Positions 18,261 to 26,430 are shown, counted from the stretch's first letter. The stretch: DNA of 64,000 nt from Alphaproteobacteria bacterium (GCA_017999645.1 JAGNLJ010000008.1:61214-125213); one strand, 5' to 3'. Numbers and translations are program-made. Notes: a model not told the origin generated them from the sequence alone.

Positions 18261-19133
18261 TTAGAGCACGCTCCGGTCGGCTGGCTGATCTCTCGCTGAA
18301 TCGTCAATAAGCGCGTCCTGCCAGTCATTCTGGACCAGTTCGTCGGCCAGTTTCTGGAGCCTGCCCTCGTCCGAGACTATCTCCCAGCAATGGGGTTTCT
18401 GGGTGTGCATGGTGTCCAGCACGTTCTTGATATTGAAGATGACCGGCTGCAGGCCGCCATGGTGATCGATATGCGGACCCAGAACCCGGTAATTCATACC
18501 GATTTTCTTGAGGCTCCAGAGCTGGCGCGGCTCGACCATCCAGACGCAGTCCGTGATACGTGCGTTCAGCGCCGATTCAAAAGCGCCCGCGAGTAATGCC
18601 AGCGGGGCGTATGGAATTTTCCGGCGGATGAATTTCACATGGCCGTTCTTTTTCGTCTCGATCATATCCTGATCGTAGTACGCGGGCAGCAGGAAACCGT
18701 CCAGCTCGCGCTTGCGGAAACTTTTCGCCATGCAGAAGCGCGAAATTTCGCACAAGGTCAGCGCGCGTGAATCCTGTTTCAGCAGCGGATGATCGCAGAC
18801 TTCCTGCACCGAAAAACTCTGGCTGGGCTGCTCGTCGTTCGGCAGCACCATGCGCGCCGTGCCGACTACTTTTGCCGTGGCGCGGTGCAATAAAATGTAA
18901 TGCTCGGCGCGGTCATCATATGAATCGCTCTCCAGCTTGTCGGGATGCGAGTCCGGGTTAATGAAAAGATTTTCCTCGCAATACACATCGTAACGCAGGC
19001 GGAAGACATGCTCCTTCCAGGCGTCGGTGTCGGCCCTGAAAAGGCTGAACGCCTTTTTGTAGGCGGTCGTGAATGATTGCTGCTTTATGGCGCCGAGCGC
19101 TGCCTTCAGCATGTCCTTTTGCTCTTCCATCAT
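18261..19133 (-). CDS. PEP-CTERM/exosortase system-associated acyltransferase
   Basis: A 290-aa protein of the GNAT/autoinducer-synthase-like fold. The segment FRLRYDVYCEENLFI (residues ~43-57) and LCEISRFCMAKSFRKRELDG are hallmarks of the exosortase-associated acyltransferase family. It probably acylates an amine using acyl-ACP or acyl-CoA; the substrate is unknown. No exosortase or PEP-CTERM substrate is in this window, but the amidotransferase/glycosyltransferase pair 5 kb away is of the kind found with such systems. The next ATG (M2) is equally possible as start. The 289-base gap upstream holds no gene I can support. Confidence 0.8.
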   Translation of the reverse strand: MMEEQKDMLKAALGAIKQQSFTTAYKKAFSLFRADTDAWKEHVFRLRYDVYCEENLFINPDSHPDKLESDSYDDRAEHYILLHRATAKVVGTARMVLPNDEQPSQSFSVQEVCDHPLLKQDSRALTLCEISRFCMAKSFRKRELDGFLLPAYYDQDMIETKKNGHVKFIRRKIPYAPLALLAGAFESALNARITDCVWMVEPRQLWSLKKIGMNYRVLGPHIDHHGGLQPVIFNIKNVLDTMHTQKPHCWEIVSDEGRLQKLADELVQNDWQDALIDDSARDQPADRSVL

Positions 19134-19422
19134 GGTCGTGGCCCCTCCTTTCAGGGCGCATTCGTCAAGTTTTCATCCGGCAATTTGCCGACCAATTAAT
19201 CGCTGCCCGCGAGAGTTGGCAGAACACGTGGCCCGGCAGGCTCATCCCCATGCGCGGCGCCACATCTACCAGCGTAAAGGACGCGGTTTAACATTTTAAG
19301 AATTATGGAAACAATTTAGGCATGATTTACCGGGAATTTTAGATAAATTTTGAACTTAAGCGGATGATCGCCGTTGGACCTTGCGTATACCCTTTATAGA
19401 AAACGCTTGAGGAGATTTGCTC

Positions 19423-19779
19423 ATGGCCGAGATGATCCCGGCTCTGACCCCCGTCACCGCTTCCTGGATACGCTCGCGCAAGCGCCGTGCCGGTCATGCG
19501 GACGACTTTGAATTCGCGCACTGGCTGGCCGACGATGCCGAGGCCAATGACAAGCGCGGCGGCGGCGTGCCTTACCCTGTGCCGGTGATGAGCACGGAGG
19601 GGATTCTTATCCTCGCCGAGGCGCACACCCAGGAGCTTGCACGCGGGCCGGAAATCTACCCTGACGCTAAACCCTATGAACAGGCTGCTGAAAAATTTCC
19701 TGAAGAAAACAGGCAATATGTTTTCGATTTCCTGCTTGCCGAACATGAAACCGGCGAGATCATGAATAAGGAAATCTAA
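19423..19779 (+). CDS. Hypothetical protein, 118 aa
   Basis: A small soluble protein with a basic N-terminal stretch (SWIRSRKRRAGHADDFEFAHWLADDAE) and an acidic C-terminal half. The ATG at 19423 is preferred over the in-frame TTG at 19417 because GAGGAG lies just upstream. No family is recognised. It converges with the glycolipid-binding gene. Confidence 0.65.
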   Translation: MAEMIPALTPVTASWIRSRKRRAGHADDFEFAHWLADDAEANDKRGGGVPYPVPVMSTEGILILAEAHTQELARGPEIYPDAKPYEQAAEKFPEENRQYVFDFLLAEHETGEIMNKEI

Positions 19780-19783
19780 TTCC

Positions 19784-20338
19784 CTACTTCACTCTCTTGA
19801 ACATTTGCGGATAGTCGGTGACGAGACCTTCTTCGTCGAAGGCGATGTCCTGCGTGAAATCGGACGTGAGCGAATCGAAACGGTAAAGCCTGTTCGGCTC
19901 GATGCAGGTGTAGCGCTGCTGGTCCGGCCTTACGGTCAAATCCGGGAATGAAATATGCGCGACGGTGAGATCGGCACTTTCGCCGCGCGGGAGCTGCAGA
20001 CGTTTGACGGGCAGCGAGTTGGTGAACGGCGTCAGGATAAAATCGATATCCACCGCCGCCTCCAGCCCCTCGATGCGCTGGTTCTTGTAATCGGTCCATT
20101 TGCCGTTGCCGTCGGAGGAAATGAATATCTGCTTGCCTTCGTCTTTCGCGTCGCGGCTCTGGATTTCCGCCTCGCGGAAGACCCATTCATTGTTCAGCGT
20201 GATCCTGTACTGGACCCGGAATTCGGGATTGGTGCTGCGGATAACGCCCTCGGCGCGGATGCGGTCGCCCTCGAACTGGACGTAGCATTCCTCCGTCGTT
20301 TTATCGAACCAGTCTTGCCATTTTGCTTTTAGGGACAT
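19784..20338 (-). CDS. Putative glycolipid-binding domain protein
   Basis: A 184-aa protein resembling the Glycolipid_bind family: conserved-type segments are EEFYVQ-like EECYVQFEGDRI, a central WTDYKNQRIEGLEAAVDIDFILTP and YTCIEPNRLYRFDSLTSDF near the end, with beta-strand pattern throughout. The family is cytosolic and poorly understood. It is the last gene with chromosomal base composition before the AT-rich region begins at about 20341. Confidence 0.8.
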   Translation of the reverse strand: MSLKAKWQDWFDKTTEECYVQFEGDRIRAEGVIRSTNPEFRVQYRITLNNEWVFREAEIQSRDAKDEGKQIFISSDGNGKWTDYKNQRIEGLEAAVDIDFILTPFTNSLPVKRLQLPRGESADLTVAHISFPDLTVRPDQQRYTCIEPNRLYRFDSLTSDFTQDIAFDEEGLVTDYPQMFKRVK

Positions 20339-20355
20339 GAGTTATTGTATCACAG

Positions 20356-21078
20356 CTATGATTTAAAATTATATTTGTAATAATTTTGCAGTTTATAAAT
20401 AAAATTACAAGCTTGCCGAATGATTTTAGGTCTCGAATATTTTTCTTCTGCTTTTCGATGAGTTTCTAATCGAGAAAATACATCCTCATATTCTGCAGGA
20501 TTATTATAATAGCGATCTCTCCCAATTAGACTTTTTACCGAATAAATCATTTCTTTTTCGTCAGGGAAAATAGTTTTTACTGATGCCTTCTCATTTCGAG
20601 CATAAGAAAAAAGGCTATTGAAGTAATGATTTAACAAACAAATATCGTAGAATATATTTTCCTTCTTATTGGATGCTAAATTCTGTTTATATGAATCTAT
20701 TCTAGAATTGTGAACCTGATAAAAAGATACGATCTTAAATAAATTTTCTGACGTTCTTACATCACTATATTTTATATTTTGTTTTAAAATTTCTATAGCT
20801 GCATTAGGTTTTTCCGGTAAAATTTTCTCATCAAGCACATATTGAAAACATTTTTCTGAGTACGAGATTAAATCACTTAATGCGTCCGGAATTAAAGATC
20901 GCATATAAAATTCGGTTTTTTCTTTTTCTTCCTTGTGTTTTTTTTTGTCGTAAGAATGCTGCTGAATTAATACTGCTGTCGTAATAAGAGCCCCTATTAA
21001 AGCTATCAACCCAGCTACTAATGTTTGCCATTCATAAAGCAACTCAAGATAATTAATAGCTTCTCTTTCTACTCCCAC
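20356..21078 (-). CDS. Single-pass membrane protein of unknown function, AT-rich
   Basis: A 240-aa frame whose GTG start lies inside the guaA-derived repeat; a TTG at 21040-21042 would give a protein starting just before the membrane segment. One N-terminal transmembrane helix (about 17-38, beginning WQTLVAGLIALIGALIT) is followed by a basic coiled stretch and a helical cytoplasmic domain. Similar short WQTL-type membrane proteins occur in prophages and islands. It lies outside the duplicated att site, yet its low GC content is like the island, so it may be part of an older insertion. Confidence 0.6.
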   Translation of the reverse strand: MGVEREAINYLELLYEWQTLVAGLIALIGALITTAVLIQQHSYDKKKHKEEKEKTEFYMRSLIPDALSDLISYSEKCFQYVLDEKILPEKPNAAIEILKQNIKYSDVRTSENLFKIVSFYQVHNSRIDSYKQNLASNKKENIFYDICLLNHYFNSLFSYARNEKASVKTIFPDEKEMIYSVKSLIGRDRYYNNPAEYEDVFSRLETHRKAEEKYSRPKIIRQACNFIYKLQNYYKYNFKS

Positions 21079-21088
21079 TCAATCGTCC
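21073..21088. repeat. Attachment site copy distal to guaA
   Basis: TCCCACTCAATCGTCC is identical to 30955-30970. With the preceding CTA and one mismatched base, 19 of 20 positions match. Read on the minus strand it still encodes Ile-Glu-Trp-Glu-stop, using GAG where intact guaA uses GAA, as expected for a guaA 3' end created or carried by integration. Confidence 0.9.
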
Positions 21089-21128
21089 ATGCATATATAA
21101 ACATTTGATTTAACATCATATATTTTTT

Positions 21129-21147
21129 GTTTGTAGTAAGTTTGCAG
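21129..21147. repeat. Arm-type repeat near the distal att
   Basis: Nineteen bases (GTTTGTAGTAAGTTTGCAG) match 30869-30887 at 17 positions, in the same orientation. Each copy holds two nonamers like AGTTTGTAG at an 11-base period, the layout of integrase arm-binding sites. Confidence 0.6.
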
Positions 21148-21152
21148 TTCAT

Positions 21153-21506
21153 TTAAGCCGCTTTAACATGTTTTTTTGTATTCTTAATAAATTCTTGGAC
21201 TTCTGTAGGAGTCATATTGTGCTTTTTTGCATTACGAATTTGTCTAAAAAAGTTTCTTAGGGAGTATATCTCATTATCCGAACCCTGACACAATTCACAA
21301 GGTCCGCCCCAAGTTCTTTTAGCACAAGTACACCTTAATTCTGAGCCACGGAAAATAATTTTCAATTTGTTCTGAGTTTGGTTAATCAGCTTAAGATCAC
21401 TGACCGAGTTATCTAACGAACTCAACGAATGAATAGTGTCAAAGAAGTCACGTAAAACTTCTCTTTCTTTTATTGCAACTTCTGGCTTAAGCTTAAGAAA
21501 AATCAT
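21153..21506 (-). CDS. Hypothetical protein with four-cysteine zinc-binding-like motif
   Basis: Last gene of the island operon, 117 aa. Cysteines 59, 61, 70 and 73 form a C-x-C-x8-C-x-x-C cluster that could bind zinc; the flanks are helical and lysine-rich at the C-terminus. Its ATG overlaps the stop of the upstream gene by one base. I do not recognise the family. Confidence 0.65.
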   Translation of the reverse strand: MIFLKLKPEVAIKEREVLRDFFDTIHSLSSLDNSVSDLKLINQTQNKLKIIFRGSELRCTCAKRTWGGPCELCQGSDNEIYSLRNFFRQIRNAKKHNMTPTEVQEFIKNTKKHVKAA

Positions 21507-21886
21507 TACTTTTCTGTCTTATCTAAAGGTTGACGATCAATTAAAGCCCACACATCCTTTTCTTTCTCTGAACCTCGTGCTCCCAATTTAACAAGCAATC
21601 TTTTTGTCTCTGGTTCATCCGCTCCAATTACACGAGAAAGCGTTTCCATTTCTCTCCATTCATATTTTTTATCTATGAGTAAAGTTTTCAAAAGTTGAAT
21701 TCTTTTTTTATCTAAAGCTCTCTTAGGATAGCCCCTAATCCACTCTAAAATTCCGTTGCCAAAGATGCCAATAACTACGCCTAAGATGCCAATAAGAGCA
21801 ATTTTGAAATCTATTTCAGATTCAAGATTTTCTGTTACTGCACGAGCCACCTGATCCGAGATCTGCTTTATATCAGTCATTTCCAT
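21506..21886 (-). CDS. Membrane-anchored protein with winged-helix-like C-terminal domain
   Basis: A 126-aa protein with one transmembrane helix at about residues 27-49 (after a 25-residue amphipathic head) and a cytoplasmic domain of three helices and a hairpin resembling a winged helix (about 62-115). Its start overlaps the end of the HEPN gene by 14 bases. It may anchor the ATPase/HEPN complex to the membrane; this is inference from context only. Confidence 0.65.
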   Translation of the reverse strand: MEMTDIKQISDQVARAVTENLESEIDFKIALIGILGVVIGIFGNGILEWIRGYPKRALDKKRIQLLKTLLIDKKYEWREMETLSRVIGADEPETKRLLVKLGARGSEKEKDVWALIDRQPLDKTEK

Positions 21887-22346
21887 CTTGCGGTTCCTTG
21901 ATTAATCTTATTGCCTTCCAACATAAAAAGATGGTGGCAATTTTAGCCGCTTCACCTGGGCCTTTTGTACAAGCTGCAGCAAATGCTTCATGTTGTATTT
22001 CTGCCCAATCAAACTTCAAGCTATTAAGTTCTTCAAAACCTAAAACAAAATTATGCTTATGCGCAAAATTATTGCGTATCTTGTTTATGCCTTTAAACGC
22101 TGAATAATATTTTTTGTTAATGAGGTCCAAGCTAAAGGCTATATCAAGCTTTAAGTCAAAAGATCGCCTAGTTTTAAAGAATGTTTCTGCATTTAGCATG
22201 TGGTTCGAGAGTAAGGTTTCCAAAATCTTCTCGATAAGAATATGACCACGCAAAATGGGAGACATTGAGTCTTCTTCAAAGACCAACTGCTCCATCACAT
22301 GCTGATCAATATCTTCGTAAGTTAATTCCGCAAAATTCATATTCAA
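21873..22346 (-). CDS. HEPN-domain protein (candidate ribonuclease or toxin)
   Basis: A 157-aa all-helical protein. The motif KIRNNFAH puts Arg91, Asn92 and His96 in the R-N-x3-H arrangement that forms the active site of HEPN ribonucleases. The upstream RGHILIEKILETLLSNHM helix and the FDLKLDIAFSLDLI segment also fit the fold. HEPN proteins are common toxins and effectors in anti-phage systems. It sits two genes downstream of an ABC-type ATPase in an overlapping operon, consistent with an ATPase sensor paired with an RNase effector. Two nearby ATG codons could be the start. Confidence 0.75.
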   Translation of the reverse strand: MNMNFAELTYEDIDQHVMEQLVFEEDSMSPILRGHILIEKILETLLSNHMLNAETFFKTRRSFDLKLDIAFSLDLINKKYYSAFKGINKIRNNFAHKHNFVLGFEELNSLKFDWAEIQHEAFAAACTKGPGEAAKIATIFLCWKAIRLIKEPQDGND

Positions 22347-22349
22347 ATT

Positions 22350-22577
22350 TCAAACCGCACTAATTGTCCGCGTACTGTCTTCATCAATAATAATATCCAT
22401 GTCTTTTATCTCGTAACCCTGCGTACATATAACGAGCTTTTCATTGGCTGGAATTACGCCTTCAATGTACCCGCCAGCATTAAGATATATTTTAAATTTC
22501 ATTGGTCGATTGCCACCTATTTTGGTTGGCTCGCCAGACTTTAATTGAAATGATTCACGGCTTCCCTTATTACCCAT
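22350..22577 (-). CDS. Small hypothetical protein, 75 aa
   Basis: Sits 12 bases after the ATPase gene and three bases before the HEPN gene. The basic N-terminal half (SRESFQLKSGEPTKIGGNRP) precedes a short beta-strand domain. No family is recognised. The tight spacing argues that it belongs to the cassette. Confidence 0.55.
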   Translation of the reverse strand: MGNKGSRESFQLKSGEPTKIGGNRPMKFKIYLNAGGYIEGVIPANEKLVICTQGYEIKDMDIIIDEDSTRTISAV

Positions 22578-22589
22578 ACTTTTCTTCCT

Positions 22590-25217
22590 TTATTTCATGT
22601 ATGCCCTGCGTTTTCCGCAATCTGTGTAAGATTGATCGAGCGCATTTAAAAATGCTTCAAAATCCTGAATATCTTTATCAAATTCTTTTGGATCGGGTGA
22701 TTGAACATTGTCAGCTTGAGGGTTGTCATGACTAAACGTATTCGCTTTGGTCATGCCATCGTGGAACATCTTTGCAAGATCATCCGAAAAATCGATATAT
22801 CGAAGCATCTTTGTTTGAATTATATCGTTATATCGAACCACAATTCCTTTAAAGATTTTTTCTTCTACAGCACGCTCATATGTGTCTCTTAAACGACCGT
22901 AAAGATTTTTCATCTGGTATTCGTAATCAGATGGACTCGTTGTGTGAAGCTTCCTGATACTTTGAAAATCATTCTTTATTAAATTTAAGCGTGTGCTTAC
23001 GGGCTTTCCTTTCCAAGGTTCGCCTGCCGGATCAACAAAACCTGAACCGTTTGCAGTAGAAAAAATGCTGATGCAAGCAGGAGCTATGTTAAGATCTTGC
23101 GCTATACCACATATCTCGTTGTAAAAAATTATATCATGCGTAAAGACAATAACTTGTCGATTTTGCGCTTCTTCTGCCAACCTTTTTGCAACCTTAGTAC
23201 TCCGCTTGCGATCTAATGAAGACACAGGATCATCTAAAATAATAGGACCATTTGGACTGACTATATGTGTTTCGGTTAAGAACGCTGCTAAAGCTAAAGC
23301 TTTCTGTTCACCTTCGCTTAGAACGTCTGAAGCATTACATTTTATTGATGCTTCTGTAGCCGTTTTAAAATTGGCGCCGGTTTTATCACTTTCGCGCTTC
23401 AATTTTATGTTCAAATGCACAATATCAAGGTCTTTTCTTTCTGCTTCAAATTTCTTATCGACCGCAGTTGTAAGATGGATGTCAATCAGTTCATTCGCTT
23501 TTTGAGTGATGCTTTTTGTGGCAGTTAAATTTATCGCCTGATCTAGCTGATCGATCTTTGAAAGAAAGTCTCTTCTCTTTTTAATATTCGCAATTTCTTC
23601 AGATAGAACTTTTGTAGCCTCTAACTCTGCCTTTTCTTCAATAATTTCATTACGCTTTTTCTCATCAAATGCTGACTGCACCTGCACTTTTTCGTTTTCC
23701 AGTGTCTCAATGAAAGCTTTCAAGGTTAATGCTGGTGAATTGCTCAAAGTGCCGTATTTTTCTTCTTCATCGGACGATATGAGCTTTAAAATTTTCTTCA
23801 TTTTTACTTGAGCAGCTTCTGCCCAAGTATTAATTGCCTTCGCCAAATCTTCGGTTTTTTCTTCTACTTGTTTTAGGCGTATGTCATCGCCTTCATTAGA
23901 AAGAATTTTGGCATTTTGAAGTTTTTCGCAAAGATCATCATAAGCCTTCTTAGCAACCTTAGCTTCTTCTGCCAGCGTGCTTTTTACGAAGTCATGAAAT
24001 TTTCCCAAACGTTTCTTCGCATCATCATCAAGTGTTTGATGGCATAGAACACAACGAGGTTCTTCAGAATCTTCTTCTTCAATTAATGGGAATTGTTTGC
24101 CGAGGTAAGCTTCTGTTTCAGAATATGCTTTTGCTGCAGCCCAAAGCTTTTCCCATGTAACGCTGCCAACGCCCTGGACAGGCTCATCTTTAAAAGCGCC
24201 TTCAGCAGCAAAATTGGCTGCTTGCTCTGCTTCAACGTAAGCTTTCTTTAAAGCTTTGAGTTTTGTTATCATTTCATCAGAAACTAATGACGCATAGTTT
24301 TCTATGCTTGTTTTTAAACTTTCGCTCCATTTTTTTAGAGATTCTATTTCAGTCAGCCTTTGTTTATTAGAAGATAAAAGCGTTTCTATCTCCTTCAGCC
24401 TGTCTTGAGATTTTTTAGGAAATTGGCAAGCCGTATCAATTTGTGCATCCGTTGTCTTAGCATTTATCTCGGCGTAAAACTTCTTAGCCTTCGTATCATT
24501 CGCAGGAAACCGCTTGATTTCGGTGAGCGCAAGTTGAGCTTCATCAGCTTTCTTTTCTTCTTTCAAAGCGCTGCTTATTTCCATGCAGACTGCATTTAGT
24601 TTATAAGGAAGATTCAAACCGAATGGGAGAAATCTTATTTGGTTTCCTTCGTCTACATACAAATTGGCCGCGTGTGTATCAAAGACAGTAGCCTGCAGAA
24701 GATCTTCTATTGCTGGCGAGTCTTCTTTCCATTTAAGTGTTTTATCAGCTCCCCCTGTTCCAATAACAATTTCTGCTTCTTTGGGTGTAGCTGAAGTTGT
24801 TCCGTATACATTGGATAGGATTTTTAATTTTTTAGGGTCATTAATTCTAGTTCTGCAGGCGTGTCTTAATATGCGGATGAACCCTGTCTTACCGCTACCA
24901 TTAGGTCCGTATACAACTGTTAAACCATCTGGTTTGAATTTTAATTCCGTTTTGCTGATAAGCGCGTTGACATTTTTTACGTTCTTAATTTCTTTGATAT
25001 GGAGATTGGCATTACTAGAATTCGCGCCTAAATGGGTTTTATTAAGGGGAACAGAGGCTGGAGCAACTATATCAATGCCAGCTTTCTTTTTGATCTGTGA
25101 TGTGAGTTCATCAACATCAGTTTCATCCAGCTCTTCTTTGCTACATATCCTTCTGAGCGCGTCCTTCTGCCAATCGTGAAGACCACCTGACCATTTTAAA
25201 ATATCATCGATAACCAT
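22590..25217 (-). CDS. Rad50/RloC-like AAA ATPase with zinc-hook CxxC and nuclease-like C-terminus
   Basis: An 875-aa SMC-type ATPase. Residues ~6-45 form a helical head (WSGGLHDWQKDALRRI) before the ATPase. Walker A GPNGSGKT is at 104-111, long coiled-coil arms flank a hook with Cys389 and Cys392, then come the ABC signature LSEGEQ (633-638), Walker B IILDDPVSSLD (659-669) and the H-loop FTHD (692-695). The last ~110 residues add a helical domain with Arg777, Glu781 and His830, like the Arg-x3-Glu...His triad of PrrC/RloC anticodon nucleases. The ATG at 25215-25217 has a good AAGGA site; a longer frame reaches 25283. A defence role is inferred. Confidence 0.85.
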   Translation of the reverse strand: MVIDDILKWSGGLHDWQKDALRRICSKEELDETDVDELTSQIKKKAGIDIVAPASVPLNKTHLGANSSNANLHIKEIKNVKNVNALISKTELKFKPDGLTVVYGPNGSGKTGFIRILRHACRTRINDPKKLKILSNVYGTTSATPKEAEIVIGTGGADKTLKWKEDSPAIEDLLQATVFDTHAANLYVDEGNQIRFLPFGLNLPYKLNAVCMEISSALKEEKKADEAQLALTEIKRFPANDTKAKKFYAEINAKTTDAQIDTACQFPKKSQDRLKEIETLLSSNKQRLTEIESLKKWSESLKTSIENYASLVSDEMITKLKALKKAYVEAEQAANFAAEGAFKDEPVQGVGSVTWEKLWAAAKAYSETEAYLGKQFPLIEEEDSEEPRCVLCHQTLDDDAKKRLGKFHDFVKSTLAEEAKVAKKAYDDLCEKLQNAKILSNEGDDIRLKQVEEKTEDLAKAINTWAEAAQVKMKKILKLISSDEEEKYGTLSNSPALTLKAFIETLENEKVQVQSAFDEKKRNEIIEEKAELEATKVLSEEIANIKKRRDFLSKIDQLDQAINLTATKSITQKANELIDIHLTTAVDKKFEAERKDLDIVHLNIKLKRESDKTGANFKTATEASIKCNASDVLSEGEQKALALAAFLTETHIVSPNGPIILDDPVSSLDRKRSTKVAKRLAEEAQNRQVIVFTHDIIFYNEICGIAQDLNIAPACISIFSTANGSGFVDPAGEPWKGKPVSTRLNLIKNDFQSIRKLHTTSPSDYEYQMKNLYGRLRDTYERAVEEKIFKGIVVRYNDIIQTKMLRYIDFSDDLAKMFHDGMTKANTFSHDNPQADNVQSPDPKEFDKDIQDFEAFLNALDQSYTDCGKRRAYMK

Positions 25218-25307
25218 TTTATTTTCCTTAAGAAGGATAGCGGTTAATTGAATTTTCGAATGGAAGTAGATTATCAAGCGCATGCCACATGCGCCAGTAG
25301 CAATAAA

Positions 25308-25895
25308 CTAAATCAGTTGAACGACCTTTTTCTGTGCCTCAACATCACATTCAATATATCGCTGGGTCATTTGAAGGGATGAATGTCTGGCTAAGACTTG
25401 GACATCTCGAATCGAGCCGCCGACTGTTGAGATTTTACGAGCTGCGTTTGTTATGAATGTTCGTCGGCCGCTGTGTGACGAGCAGCCTTCGAAGCCTAGT
25501 TTCTTGTACCAAGCTGTAAACATATTCACGATGACTTGAGCTGTTGTGTTCTCACCACGCTCTGTTTTTATGATTCTGTCATTGTTACTCGTTAGATTTT
25601 GAGTACCCCGGTATTCAATTAAAGCCTCCCTTAAATCGCTATTCATCCATATAACGCCGCCAGATTTACCTTTAGACGCGGAATTTCGAAGATTAATGAC
25701 TTCGGATATATGGCCTTCTGCATCTGAAACCATAGACCAGGTAATAAACGCGATTTCCTTCGCTCTAAGCCCGGCTCTAATGGATAGCAAGAATATCACT
25801 TTGTTTCGCTCGGATCGTCTAGTCGTCGTTAAAAATGAAAGTACGGCCGCTTGCTGATGCTTCGATAAAACTTTGGCCTGTTTTCCTAAGCCCAT
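25308..25895 (-). CDS. Stand-alone tyrosine recombinase catalytic domain
   Basis: A 195-aa protein made only of the C-terminal catalytic domain of a tyrosine recombinase: Arg44, His141-x2-Arg144, His171 and the nucleophile Tyr180 are all present. The N-terminal core-binding domain is missing. A strong AAGGAG site eight bases before the ATG shows this is a real short gene, not a random remnant. It lies upstream of the defence-like operon on the same strand and might be its leading gene. Confidence 0.85.
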   Translation of the reverse strand: MGLGKQAKVLSKHQQAAVLSFLTTTRRSERNKVIFLLSIRAGLRAKEIAFITWSMVSDAEGHISEVINLRNSASKGKSGGVIWMNSDLREALIEYRGTQNLTSNNDRIIKTERGENTTAQVIVNMFTAWYKKLGFEGCSSHSGRRTFITNAARKISTVGGSIRDVQVLARHSSLQMTQRYIECDVEAQKKVVQLI

Positions 25896-26274
25896 AATAC
25901 TGCTCCTTCTGATTAGAATTTTATTGTTATTGGGATTTTCCGCATGAATTTTCGAAAGGACAACAGATAAGCAGCGTTTAAAAACCGCACGAATCAGCGA
26001 TTTGTAAATTCACTCATTATGAAAGGCGAATTTTATAATCAGCCGAAAAATAATCGAAAAAAATGCTGCCCGAGTTTTGGAAAGTGGAATTTTGACAGCG
26101 ATCTTAAAAACGCAATAGCCCTATTTTGGCTTTAGAAGGTCGTACAGAGGGTTTGTCTCGGCCTGTACTTGATCCCTCCAAAAACGACGTAATAAGTGCC
26201 AGAATCCGAATTTTGTGATTACCTTAACTATTTGATATTATTGATGTTTTTTTGTTTTCTGCTATACTTACATC
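25896..26274. other. Intergenic region with five same-strand GAATTTT repeats
   Basis: The 379 bases between the leftward recombinase and the rightward small genes contain no supported gene. GAATTTT occurs at 25916, 25946, 26028, 26087 and 26208, all on the plus strand, and GAATTTTCGAA recurs at 25250. They look like binding sites or degenerate iterons. A promoter at 26241-26268 closes the region. Confidence 0.5.
26241..26268 (+). promoter_or_regulatory. Promoter for the rightward island genes
   Basis: TTGATG (26241-26246) and TATACT (26263-26268) with a 16-base spacer. The first ATG, at 26275, is seven bases past the -10 box, so transcripts from this promoter would be leaderless or start just at that codon. 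Confidence 0.6.
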
Positions 26275-26430
26275 ATGCCTATATCTCTAAAATTATCGCC
26301 TTCAAAAAAACTCTTTTTGATAAAAAGAGCCAATTTTGGGCATGGATTTACGGAAAAAGATGATCGGCATAAAAAACAGCGGCAATTCAGTCACTGTAAT
26401 TTCATGGAAAGGTCATTCAATGATTTCTAA
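26275..26430 (+). CDS. Possible 51-aa leader peptide or small protein
   Basis: ATG at 26275 to TAA at 26428-26430 encodes a basic peptide rich in Lys, Phe and His. It overlaps the start of the next gene (26420) by 11 bases, as expected for translational coupling. A perfect 8-bp hairpin (26311-26329) lies inside it. It may be an attenuating leader; weak evidence. Confidence 0.3.
   Translation: MPISLKLSPSKKLFLIKRANFGHGFTEKDDRHKKQRQFSHCNFMERSFNDF

Noticed and set aside
26311..26329. Hairpin CTCTTTTT/AAAAAGAG as a terminator
   Set aside because: The stem is AT-only apart from its ends, has no T tract after it and lies inside a small open frame.
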